Below, in pieces: positions 1-11,122 of a stretch of 64,000 nucleotides of DNA. Within the stretch, counting starts at the first letter, position 1. Each line of letters starts with the position of its first letter. The translations under genes were made by a program, and so were the position numbers. Source of the DNA: Heliocidaris tuberculata (taxonomy: Eukaryota; Echinodermata; Echinoidea; Camarodonta; Echinometridae); the NCBI GenBank assembly GCA_025618425.1, contig CM046837.1, positions 27,537,059 through 27,601,058 on the forward strand. The letters are read 5' to 3'. The notes beneath the pieces are model-generated. The model was not told the origin of the DNA and made no database searches. It worked only from the letters and a program-made list of their open reading frames with translations.

Positions 1-925
1 GTCACAAATGACTCCAAATATCCACAGATATTTTAGACATGGAGAGGTCCCTTTTTGTGCACTTTAGAATAATCACTCTCGAAGTGATAGATGTACCTCA
101 TGAATAGCCTTTTTTCTGCCTTTTGAAAAGAATGAAATTCCACCTGGGTATCATGGAATGCACTATTGGTGCATAATTAAGTAATGATTACATGACATAT
201 CAAGTATTCGTGTCAGTGGGTTTTAGAATTTGTCACAGATGACCTTTATCTGGTCATGCTCAGATTGTATCTACAAACTGACTTATTGGTGAGAAAGTTT
301 TAGCTGAACCAGTCATGTGACAAATTTACAGAATTCATACAGAAACATTTGAGTTTGCAGATAGTTTATTACAATGGTGTAAAATTGCATGAGAATAGAA
401 CTTGAAAGAGGAAAAGTTCAATACTGAAATCATTAATGCAGTTAGAAAGCAACAACAAGCCATGCAAAAATAAGGACTAGAGAGAGCAATTCAACCTTTA
501 CAGTGAGTTGTTTTGAAGGAAAGCAGAAAAATTGAATTTGAGTAAAATCTGATTAATAATACAAAAGTTACGATTTTAAAAAAGAAGAATTTGTAATTAC
601 ATTATGGGAATTTCAAATGGGCTAATCAGTAATGCCACTGTGATGGCATGTTGGAGAACTCTTCCATTTGTTCCTGCACACAAAATGATTACAATCATCC
701 TTTAAAAAAAAATCATACCTGAGTAAGATCATTTTGTTTTTGGAGGACATAAAACAGCATGCTATCCATAATATATTTTAAGTACAGCCCTAAAGGAAAA
801 GATGCTTGGGACAAAACCAGAAATCCATCATATTTTAGTGTAGAACAAATGGGAAAGTTGTCTCCAATTATATCAGTCAAATGACCCAATCCTTAATTTG
901 CAATTCACACACATTCAGTGATCTG
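1..925. other. AT-rich intergenic sequence, no gene seen
   Basis: No reading frame, domain, RNA gene or clear terminal repeat was recognised here. The stretch is AT-rich, unique-looking sequence with scattered short A tracts. Confidence 0.5.
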
Positions 926-1377
926 GGGTGGTATTCTGAGATTCATTTTATCTCAGATAAAAAAAATGATTTTATCTCGGTAAGATAAAACGCACATATA
1001 TATTTTTTTTAGCTGCATTTTAATTCATTGGGACCCGCCCATTTTATATTCGTTATCCAATAAAAACTGTTGTTAGTTCTCACCTTTAGCATGCTCAACC
1101 AATAGAATCTTTCTCCTTGGTACAGAGCATATTGCGTCTTTACTTCATAACGTGTGTTTTAAAGTGCAAAATACGTTTTTGCTGCAAGCCCTAGAAGAGG
1201 GGGTTAAAGTGACACTGCTGTCCGCGTATCATGTCATGTGTATCAAAGTGCAAGGCACGCAAGAGGAAAGAGCGTGAGATAAAATATGAGATAAAATCCG
1301 AGATAAAATGTGGTCTCAGAATATAAAAAGATAAAATAAAATATTTTAGAGATAAAATGGTGCTCAGAATACCACCC
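926..1377. mobile_element. TIR MITE with GGGTGGTATTCTGAG ends
   Basis: The left end reads GGGTGGTATTCTGAG and the right end reads CTCAGAATACCACCC, a perfect 15-bp inverted repeat. The inner flanks are rich in GATAAAAT/ATTTTATC words in both orientations, which extends the partial pairing. There is no coding capacity, so this is a non-autonomous DNA transposon. The superfamily and the target duplication could not be assigned. Confidence 0.75.
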
Positions 1378-2066
1378 GTGGACATGCAAACATTTATAAC
1401 TTTTTAATCACATGTATCCATCAGACTTTGTTCAAACTTTCACCAAGAAGTTTGTTAGATTTTTCTGTTTTCACCCAATAAAAGTTGTTAAAAAGGGTGA
1501 ATTTTCCCTTGACAGAATGAATTATGTAACCAACAGGTACAGCAGATAAACTACATGTACCGTAGACACTGATTTTTTCTCTCTCTCGATGTAATCTTAG
1601 TGCTAACTTACTAAGTCATAAAAATCCAAGATACACATGTAAGTGCAAAAACAGACAAATAAAAACTGTTTGCACATGAAACAAGGAGAGATCAAAACAA
1701 AATGGAAGTATTGTATTGAGACATACTGCGAGCACAAATGTTTGAGGATTTCAGACTTACAGGTGGCCTTCTTCCATGGCTTGTTTTCTGCACAGTCTTC
1801 TGAAATGTTTCATCTTGCTCTAGATTCTACATAGTAGTGAGAGAAAAGTAACATCAATTGCTTTAAATAATCACTAAATGTAACCTACTCCACTGTAAAA
1901 CTGCAGTGTCCTAAGATACCTCTTTCGTTATTTCTACTTTCTGGAATAAAGAATTTAATGTTCATTGCAAATTAAATTATTTTCACTGAAATGATGTTAC
2001 ACAAGTGTCTGTATATGGGTGTAAATGAAAGCCTACAGTATAGTCATCATTATCAACACATATTCA
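1378..2066. other. Intergenic sequence, nothing recognised
   Basis: No gene or repeat structure is supported. Short ORFs here show no recognisable similarity. Confidence 0.4.
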
Positions 2067-3788
2067 ATTAGAAGATGTACCTGGTATGTTCCTGTATGGC
2101 TGAAAAGAAAGTCACTGCATCCTTTATCCTTTTAGGAATATTTTTTTTAAAGCCCAAGAAACAAAGTTATACATTTCTTTAACTACCATTTGGCTGCATT
2201 ATTGTACTTTGACTTCTCACTATCTCATGGCAACACAATATATCTTAAAAACTCTTTCATATTAATATTGATTTGAAAATGGTGTTGAAGAGAGACATAC
2301 TTAAGCTTTTCGTCTTGCACTCATCAGAGTATACCGCAAGAATGAACAGAAAGCCGAAATCAAACAATATAACCGGAAACTAAAGGAACAAATCGCGCGA
2401 AATATTAAACAGATTTTGATTGGCTGCCTGAAAATAACGGGAAATTAGGATTATTGCCAGCCGGTTTTTGTAATAATGGGAGCTAAAATAATACGAGCGT
2501 CCTCACAAACTCTTTCTGTCGGCACAGAATAGGGTCAGTGAGCTGAATGTATGTGGCTTCGAGCATGCGCAGATGTGTAAAGTTTCTCGTTCGGCTAAGA
2601 ACTTTAAACCAAGATGAACAGTATTGTTCAGCGCACTCTTGATTGTTAACCCTTTCATGACAGGAATTATTTAAGGGGTAAATTGATCACATTTTGTTCT
2701 TCAAATTGGCAACAATAATATTTTTCTTTTAGTGCTACACGGTTCTAACAAAATGAAATGTCTTTGAAAACAATATGCATCATTAGAAACTTAGTCGAAA
2801 GTTGAAAAAAATTGCCAATTTTGATAAAAACAGTGATTTTGAACCTCTCAATGTGTTGCCAATTTAAGGATTTTCAAGCTTATTCTCCTTTTTAAAATTC
2901 CTGGCATCAAACGCAATATGGTCATGCAACAAAAATGGAAACAATGTGTGTAGAAAATTTTGCTCTTTCTACTCATGCATCTGGTATATTTTTTAGAGCT
3001 CTGAATCAAAAGTTATTGAGCCAAACCACAAAAGGTGGTAAATTGTCTCCAAAGGGGTAAGTGGTGAGCGATAGCAGAATTTGCATTGTCTGCCATGTTG
3101 TGCACATTTGTTTGTTTACACGAGCGAGGGGGTTGTGAATGCGCTCGTGTAAACAAACAAATGTGCACAACACAGCAGACAATGCCAATTCTGCTATTGC
3201 TCACCACTTACTTAACAATCAAGAGTGCACTGAACAATACTGTTCATCTTGGTTTAAAGTTCTCAGCCGAGTGAGAAACTTTACACATCTGCGCATGCTC
3301 GAAGCCACATACATTCAGCTCACTGACCCTATTCTGAGTTTGAGTTTGTGAGGACGCTCGTATTATTTTAGCTCCCGTTATTACAAAAACTGGCTGGCAA
3401 TAAGCCTAATTTCCCGTTATTTTCAGGCAGGCAATCAAAATCTGTTTAATATTTTGCGCGATTTGTTCCTTTAGTTTCCGGTTATATTGTTTGATTTTGG
3501 TTTTCTGTTCATTCTTGCGGTATACTCTGATGAGTGCAAGACGAAAAGCTTCAGTATGTCTCTCTTCAACACCATTTTCAAATCAATATTAATATGAAAG
3601 AGTTTTTAAGATATATTGTGTTGCCATGAGATAGTGAGAAGTCAAAGTACAATAATGCAGCCAAATGGTAGTTAAAGAAATGTATAACTTTGTTTCTTGA
3701 GCTTTAAAAAAAAATATTCCTAAAAGGATAAAGGATGCAGTGACTTTCTTTTCAGCCATACAGGAACATACCAGGTACATCTTCTAAT
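2067..3788. repeat. Giant palindrome of about 1.7 kb
   Basis: The left arm (about 2067-2649) starts ATTAGAAGATGTACCTGG. It is matched at high identity, in inverted order, by the right arm (about 3213-3788), which ends CCAGGTACATCTTCTAAT. A second inner pair of arms (about 3060-3130 and 3141-3212, including GTAAACAAACAAATGTGCAC) continues the palindrome to its centre near 3135. A TTAA-type MITE (2650-3056) interrupts only the left arm. The short ORFs in both arms are mirror shadows. A fold-back element or an inverted duplication would explain it. Confidence 0.85.
2650..3056. mobile_element. piggyBac-like MITE (TTAA target), copy 1
   Basis: The element begins CCCTTTCATGACAGG after TTAA (2646-2649) and ends near CTCCAAAGGG before a degraded GTAA. 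A related copy at 20975-21405 lies in the opposite orientation and has CCCTTTC...GAAAGGG ends followed by TTAA. A third copy frames 52939-55452. TTAA targets with CCC termini are the hallmark of piggyBac-type elements. The right arm of the surrounding palindrome supplies the uninterrupted site (GATTGTTAAGTAAGTGG). Confidence 0.7.
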
Positions 3789-3910
3789 ATTTTGCGCGAT
3801 TTGTTCCTTTAGTTTCTGGTTATATTGTTCGATTTTGGCTTTCTGTTCATTCTTGCGGTATACTCTGATGAGTGTATGTCTCTCTTCAACGCCATTTTCA
3901 GATTCTGTAG
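3789..3910 (+). repeat. Direct partial copy of the palindrome arm
   Basis: The segment from ATTTTGCGCGATTTGTTCC to about 3903 repeats 3450-3572 in direct orientation, with an 18-bp deletion and a few substitutions. It abuts the right edge of the palindrome and shows repeated local duplication. Confidence 0.7.
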
Positions 3911-5239
3911 TACCAAACATCTTTTCAGTAACTACTGATTTCAAACATTTTTCTCACCTCCGTGTCAAAGAATGGATTATATTCATTGTACCCAGAGTAC
4001 ATCTCATCCTCCTCCTCCCCAGCAAGATGTAGGTTCTGCATTGTGCCTTAAATTCAAAAGTCTGGCATGAAGAAGAAGAAGAAGAAGAAAAAAAAAAATC
4101 ACTTAATATAACATAACATTTATAAAAATTATACAAGTTGAGCTACATGAACATTTAATAACAAACTTTCAAAGTGCACTCAAAGTTACTTACTACCTTG
4201 GTAGTTTTCTGAAGAAAAAAAAATCATCTTTTATTTCAGTGAGAGGCATTTTAAATGTCAAAGTTAATCAAATTCTCAATGAGCAGTCAATTAATAGCTA
4301 GCTGTTAAGTGAACAGTACACACCACCTGAGGTTATATTATAACCTTGTACTCCTTAACCAATAAAACACAACGTACATTGACAGGAGGTCCAGTAACTC
4401 CAGGAAACAGAGGTGAAACGATTTACTTGAGGAATTAATTCTTTCAAGATATATAAACCGCTACCAAAGCAGAGGTAAAACTATTTACTTGCCGAATTTA
4501 TTCTTTACCTGACGATAAAAATTACTTCAGCAGGTCGTCTTCAAGAATTATGAACTGCTAACGAAACAGAGATGAAACGATTTACTTGACAAATTAATTC
4601 TTTACCTGAAGATAAAAATAATTTCGGCAGGTCGTCTTCACGATATATGAACCGCTAACGAAACAGCGGTGAAACGATTTACTTTACGAGACGAGTCTAA
4701 TACTAATATTGTAAACTTTCATTGCATTGACGGAAAAGACAGTTGAAAATAGACTGACACTGACTCATAAAAAAAAATCGACGTGGGTAGTGAATTGAAA
4801 CATGGAATGAGTTATTTGGCGTTAACGATCCAAATATTGAAAGAATTAACAAAAACAAATACAGCACTCATGTAGCAATTGCATTAAAAAAAGGTTAATC
4901 AAAATATATCAGCGTCAACGCGCTGATCTAAACATTAAAAGACCGACAAAAACAAAATCAGGACTTGTTGCATTAACAAAAAACGGTTAAACGAAACTGG
5001 GAAATACTGAACGGTTTTCCTTCTTGCGTTCGTTTAACAGCCGGTTAAACGTTTTGACTCAGGCCAAGTATTAATACTATTTTCCCAAAATCGGAACATT
5101 CCGTTTTTTATGGTTCTAAAAACTTCAAAAAGGGGACAGTTCCATTAAAAACGAAACGGTTGGCATGTATGGGTATGGTATGGTATGGAGTGCGAGGTTA
5201 TCTATAATAACCTCGCATATGTGTGAGTGCTGATGTTGG
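3911..5239. other. Intergenic stretch with a minisatellite-like block
   Basis: A short GAA tract lies near 4071-4090. Between about 4405 and 4690 a motif close to ACAGAGGTGAAACGATTTAC recurs four times at irregular spacing of roughly 60-105 bp, together with the repeated word CAGGTCGTCTTCA. No gene is seen. Confidence 0.5.
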
Positions 5240-5606
5240 TCCTGTCAAACCTACGAGTGATCTTCCTAAACTGTTTCACGAAGAGCTTACTAGCTAGACA
5301 TCTCGTGATATCGATACTATCGGCGAGAACAGGTGCCGACAAGTAGCCTTGGTTGCAATCACACTATTTTTTTAAAAGCTAAATTGATTTCACCTGCAAA
5401 TATTTGAATGAATTAGGAAATAAAAGAAAATAGAAACTAGAACTGCAATCGTATCGGAACAATGTGCATGCAATGTTGTCCGTATCTTTTATTTTTTTTG
5501 AAAAGTTGACATGTGAAATATAAAGTTATGCATGTTGAAACATGATATCAGATAAGATGGGAGAAAATAATGCATACTGTTATTAAAATTAGGAGATGAT
5601 AGAAAA

Positions 5607-6035
5607 ATGAAAACAAGGAAAAAGAACAAAAAAACAAAGAATGATGATAATGGTGATGACAATGAGGATGATGGTGATGGTAATGGTGGTGTTGATGATG
5701 ATGATGATGGTGTTGATGATGATTGTGATGATATAATAATGGTGATGATGATAAAGATCGATGATAAAATGATGATGATGATGGTGATGATGATAATGGT
5801 GATGATGGTGATGATATGATGATGATGATATAATCATGGTGATGATGATAACGATGATAATGATAAAATGATGATGATGATGGTGATGATGATAATGGTG
5901 ATGATGATGGTGATGATGATATTGATGATATAATGATGATGAAAATGGTAATGACGATGATATAATGATTGTGATAAAGATAATGGTGATGATGATGGTG
6001 ATGATGATGATGATGATGGTGATGACGATGATGGT
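5607..6035. repeat. (GAT/TGA)n microsatellite, about 430 bp
   Basis: This is a near-continuous imperfect GATGAT/GGTGAT array. It keeps several frames open, and the poly-His/Ile/Ser or poly-Asp/Met translations are artefacts of the repeat, not genes. Confidence 0.95.
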
Positions 6036-6310
6036 GGCGCACGCCCTAACCCAAATGGCTTTCCACACGCTCCAGTCCACATGGCCTCAAAACAATGAAG
6101 CATAGTAAACTACGCACGGCACTTTGGGGTTGTGCGGTATTTAACATAAGGAAAGGAAGAAATCAAAGATTATAGAACAATGACAGTAGGGTAAAACATA
6201 GAAAGACAAGATGACAAAGAATAACATAGGGAAAGGTAGAAGGATAAAATGCCTTTCCATAGCCTCTGGCCACGTGGCTTCCACACTATATGTGACGCAG
6301 AGTATACCAG

Positions 6311-7500
6311 GCCACATCGGCTTTGCGTAGAATTGTATTGAAGAAAATGTCGTTAAATGGCATGTACTGAAATGGCTTTATTTACTAATAACTGGGCTGT
6401 TTTTTGTTCTTTATGTGCCGTATTAGGTATCATACAAAAGAGCATTTCATGGCCGTCATTTTGGGACCACTTTCATATTTTTATGACAATCCTATCGAAG
6501 CGTGTGATGCATGATAATTTGTAGAACAAAATGGCGTCTAAAATGTCACGCTTGACCGATTTTAAAAATCCGGCTTCGAGATTCTCTTCATTTTGCCTCA
6601 AAGAATGTGCCTGCAAAATTTCAAGAAAAGTATTATTAAAAGAACGTTCAGGGGGCCAAAGTCGTGAACCCGATTTGCCCCATAGACAATACGTGTAAAG
6701 CATGGGCGGAAACTGTGCAGGATCCGTATTATGCCCTGACTTAAATCGCGATTTACTGAAAACTTTCTGTGAGACCTTATACCGTGTTTGGTATCCCCGA
6801 GAAGGGAATTTCATTGCGGTCATTTTGAGCGGACTGCCATTAGGGCGCCATTTAAAATAAGCATATTATTAAATAATATGTTGTGCAGGGTAAATTGAGG
6901 TTTTTACCACGCCACATCGGCTTTGCGTAGAATTGTATTGAAGAAAATGTCGTTAAATGGCATGTACTGAAATGGCTTTATTTGCTAATAACTGGGCTCT
7001 TTTTTGTCCTTTATGTGCCGTATTTGGTATCATACGAAAGAGCATTTCATGGCCGTCATTTTGGGACCACTTTCATATTTTTATGACAATCCTATCGAAG
7101 CGTGTGATGCATGATAATTTATAGAACAAAATGGCGTCTAAAATGTCACGCTTGACCGATTTTAAAAATCCGGCTTCGAGATTCTCTTCATTTTGCCTCA
7201 AAGAATGAGCCTGTAAAATTTCAAGAAAAATAAAAATCGTTCAGGGGGCCAAAGTTGGGATCCCGATTTGCCCCATAGACAATACGTGTAATGCATGGGT
7301 GGAAACTCTGCAGGATCTGTATTATGACCTGACTTAAATCGCGATTTACTGAAAATTTTCTATGAGACCATATACCGTGTTTGGTATCCCCGAGAAGGGA
7401 ATTTCATTGCGGTCATTTTGAGCCCACTGCCGTTAGGGCGCCATTTAAAATAACCATATTATTCAATAATATGTAATGCAGAGTAAATTGAGGTTTTTCC
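6311..7500. repeat. Tandem duplication of a 600-bp unit
   Basis: GCCACATCGGCTTTGCGTAG occurs at 6311 and again at 6911, and the following about 590 bp match closely with small indels (unit 2 lacks a few bases near 7225). An open frame on the - strand of unit 1 (6823-6473) is not preserved in unit 2, so it is probably not coding. Confidence 0.85.
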
Positions 7501-8340
7501 GCAATAACTTTGCGATGACGTCATCAGTTTTTATAAAATTTGGCTGACAGTTGTCAAATACATAAATACACATACCCACCAAATTTCAAAGACGTAGGTT
7601 TAAGGTTCGCAAAATTAGAGCAAGTTGAAGTGGTTTCGGCATTTCTGTAAATATCGTGATTTTGAAGAGCAATTTTCGCAAAGTCGGTCAGTGATAAGGT
7701 ATATTTTTTTTTATTTGCCTGAAAAGGGTATATCTTGAAGTATCTAAATCCAAAAAAGGGTACGGGTTTATCCAAGCATGACGGAGATACGGCCACAAGA
7801 AAATAGCCATTTTTGAAACTTTAGAGGGCGCTAATTATATTATGGGGAATCATTGAAGCATGAAATTTAGCAGGAATGTGTGCAATGACAAGATAAAGCC
7901 ACAGTCTAAATTTGAGACAAAAATGAATTGATATGAGGAAGTTATGGTATTTTTTCATTTTCAGAAGTGAATATTTCAAGAAATTTAGCGTTTTTCCACA
8001 TGGCCGATTTCGGACTTAAATTTAGAGTATGAAGATGGAATTTTTTGTATAATATTTTTATGGTTATGTAAAGAGCAACTCTTGGACGATCTAGAGGAAT
8101 TTGTTAGAAGTCTGTAGGATGTAGGATAGTGGAGATAGGCCAGGAGAACGAATGGCATGAAAATGGCATGAAAATGGACAAAATGGCGCCTGGATGGTCA
8201 TGCATGACTGATTTCGAAAAATGTTCAGTGATCAAGATGAAATGGCAAGGAACATGCATATGAAATTTGAAAGGAAATGGACATCAGGAAAGTACCTAAA
8301 CAGTGACGACAAGCACTACGTGCAAAACAAATAGGAATTC

Positions 8341-8378
8341 GGTGGAAGAAGAAGAAGAAGAAGAAGAATTTTTTTTTG
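8341..8378. repeat. (GAA)n followed by T tract
   Basis: A short GAAGAAGAA microsatellite runs directly into a run of T. It is low-complexity sequence inside the 3-kb insert. Confidence 0.8.
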
Positions 8379-10070
8379 ATGCAGAACGTGAACGAAAACA
8401 AGGCAATGTCGTAGGACGACATTGCAAATAGAAAATAGAAGAAAGGTATAATTTAGATGGCAAACACTTTTTAAATTATGTAAATTACAGGATGGATTTG
8501 CTTGTAAAATGAAAAATAAGAGTTATTGACTTCATGATCGGCGAGTCAGTTTTTACGTTAGATAGGTACCCCCCGGATGTCGTCATTTGACAGTTTATCA
8601 AAATAAACCCATAAATTTTCAATTGTAACAATAAGATACTTTGAACGTTTTACAAAATGTTTTTAGGTTTGATTGTGATATTGAAATTACAGAATATTCA
8701 TATTATAAGTGTAAACACTATATTTCAAAGTATTCATTTTAAAAATCGTTCATACAATTTATGTTTACACTGATATGGGTCTGAAAACCACAGAATATGC
8801 CATTGACTATGGCTGGCCTATGGTGTCAGATTGCGGTTCCCTCGTCGGACTTTAGTTCACCAAAGAAATCTTTATAGAAACTATTTATGAAGATCATTTA
8901 ATTATTTGTTTTCACTCAAAAAGCACTCTTGTTATTATTATATAAGAAATAAAATATGATTTTCTAGTTCATTACATATATGGTAGCACATCATTTCATC
9001 ACTTTCAAACACCACTGCACAAAAGTCACCAACATTCACTCAAAATCAGGACACCAACATATCCATGAAATACAAATGAAAAACATTTTAAGAATATGGA
9101 ATATGAGAGATTTATCACCTATAGGGAGAATCACTGTATTAAAGTCGCTGGGCCTTTCTCAATTAATATATCTTTTATCTGTTCTGCCAAAGCCACCAGA
9201 AGAATTTTTACAAGAAATTGATTCTATAATGCACTCCTTTATATCGAGTGGAAAGCCAGATAAGATTAACCGTCATACAATCATTGGAGATTATAATCAA
9301 GGTGGACTGAAAATGTTACATCTGCCTTCAGTTATTAAAGGATTGAAAATTGCATGGGTAAAGCGATTGATGTAGAAAATACAGGTAGATGGAAATTTTT
9401 TTTTGAATACTACTATTTGAAACATCTCGGGAGAGATTTGTTCTGGTTGTCCAATTTAGAGTTTAATGACCCCAAAATATCTATGTAAAGAACCAATTTA
9501 TACGTGAAATTTTACTTGCTTGGAGTGTATTGACATTTTCACCTAAATTGCTTGATGTAAAAATTCAAAATCAAATGTTGTGGAATAACTATCTAATCAA
9601 AATAGATGGTAATGTTGTATTTAAGCGCAATTAGATAGATATTGGAATCACTCATATCAGACATTTGTTAGATGAACATGGTAATTTTTATTCATATAAG
9701 ACTGCAAATATATAAAGTTCAATGTCATTATCTTGACTACTACTCATTAATCTTCGCACTTCCGAAGGAATGGAAAAATGTTATTCTACAGCACCAAGCT
9801 GAAAGCAAGACATCTCAAAAAGAATTATTGCGTAACTTAAAGAAGGTTTTCAGAGTATGCAGATATGGTCATCGAATTTCTGTAGAAAAGATCCTTAAAG
9901 TTCCGATTTCGGAAATGAAATGGGCTACAATTTTAACTGATATTGAAGACTGGAAGAAACTTTACACTATTCCTTTGAAATTTTGCCTTTCTACAAAACT
10001 TCGTTATTTTCAGTTCAGAATATTACATCGAATACTAGGGGTCAACAAATATCTTCACAGTATGGGCATA

Positions 10071-11122
10071 CTGTATAAGCTGTTATTTTCGCGGTGGTTT
10101 TATTTTCGCGAATTTTGCGAATTGCCGTTGAGATGTGAATTTATCGACACGCGACTTAAAATTTTGGGTATTTGGCAGGCAACGCCTGATACCCAAATAT
10201 CAAACCATAGCACGCTAGAATATGCCATGTGTTCACACAATCATGCGATATTCACTCTAATGTACATAAAAATCATTTGGAAAAGTTGGTTAGATATTCA
10301 CAGAGTTTGCTTGAATTTCACTTTTTTTCCTTCTCAAACTAAATCAAAGCCCAAGCTTTATCTTTAAATTCATTTTCTAGATATTAATGCACTGACTGAC
10401 TGACTTTTCATTATATTTCCATCAAAATAATTCGATTTTGGTGTCACATAATTGAAGCTGTATTACATGTACATGTAGCTATTTACACATCATAAATATT
10501 CATGAGTCACATGAGCAGAGGTTTCTGGTTGGAAGATTGTGCTTAAAAAAATTTAAAATTTTGACACTAAACCAACTTTCTGAAAAAGAAATCTAACTAA
10601 ATACAGTTTTATTATATGAAAATAAGGTTGCTTTTATAGACTGAATTGTGACATGAGGTTTTTTTAATACCTAAAGCTACAAAAAGTGAATTTTAAGCCA
10701 CTTTCTTTTAAAAGTCTAATCAGTTTTTACATAGACATATTAATGTATAAGTAACTTGTCAGTTACTAGGCGTTGTGGCGTGCGCCTGTAATCCAGCTAA
10801 CAGTGGAAGTTATAAACTGATTCAGGGGACCCAGGTTCGAGACTGAGTCACGTCTTTCGGATGGTGACGTTAAAGGTCGGTCCCAGACGTAAACAATCAT
10901 ATCTGATTGATACACGTCTGTAAAAATCCAATTACATACAGTACACACACACAGTATGAGTAAAGGAAAGACATACGCTTGGCATATGTAGTGCTCGCTC
11001 TGGTCTGTGCATCTATGGTGCAAAGTCTGGAGGTGTGTCCTTGCAATCTAACAACGCGCGAAAATGTCGGTACCCCCGCCATTCGCGAAAAATTCTGTAC
11101 GCGAAAATAACAGCTTATACAG
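10071..11122. mobile_element. TA-flanked TIR element inside the LINE
   Basis: The ends CTGTATAAGCTGTTATTTTC and its inverted match (ending AACAGCTTATACAG) are flanked by TA (10069-10070 and 11123-11124). Removing the element and one TA joins the LINE coding sequence in frame. A 199-bp relative at 46697-46895 has the same ends and the same TA flanks. The interior contains later insertions, including a SINE. It is Tc1/mariner-like by its TA target, with no transposase. Confidence 0.8.
10769..11030 (+). mobile_element. SINE with Alu/7SL-like head
   Basis: The sequence GTGGCGTGCGCCTGTAATCC (10775-10794) followed by AGCTA closely resembles the box-A region of 7SL RNA and Alu. About 60 bp downstream is GGTTCGAGACT (10834-10844), matching a pol III box B. 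A downstream module contains CTTTCGGATGGTGACGTTAA. Both promoter boxes and their spacing fit a SINE. Similarity to Alu/7SL is my reading by eye; a tRNA-derived head cannot be excluded. The 3' limit is uncertain. Confidence 0.6.

Larger units (their letters stand above)
5437..8425. mobile_element. Inserted 3-kb segment with 9-bp flanking duplication
   Basis: AAATAGAAA is present on both sides (5428-5436 and 8426-8434). The homologous locus at about 16600, read in reverse, continues across this point without the insert, so it acts as an empty site. The right end carries a hairpin (GCAATGTCGT / ACGACATTGC). The segment contains a long GAT-type microsatellite and two 600-bp direct repeats. No transposase is evident, and the superfamily is unknown. 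A 9-bp duplication would fit a Mutator-like element, but no long terminal repeats were seen. Confidence 0.6.
5240..8990 (-). mobile_element. Inverted copy of a dispersed TIR-element segment
   Basis: Positions about 5240-5436 and 8435-8985 are the reverse complement of 16790-16600 and 16590-16050. The two parts are adjacent in the 16-kb copy but are separated here by about 3 kb of inserted DNA (5437-8425). No coding capacity was recognised. Confidence 0.7.

Noticed and set aside
5548..6103. Open frames encoding His/Ser/Ile-rich or Asp/Met-rich proteins
   Set aside because: They arise from the imperfect GAT trinucleotide array, which keeps several frames open on both strands. There is no gene structure or non-repeat coding sequence.
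6473..6823. 116-residue frame on the - strand in the 600-bp repeat
   Set aside because: The second copy of the repeat has indels that break the frame, and no domain is recognisable.
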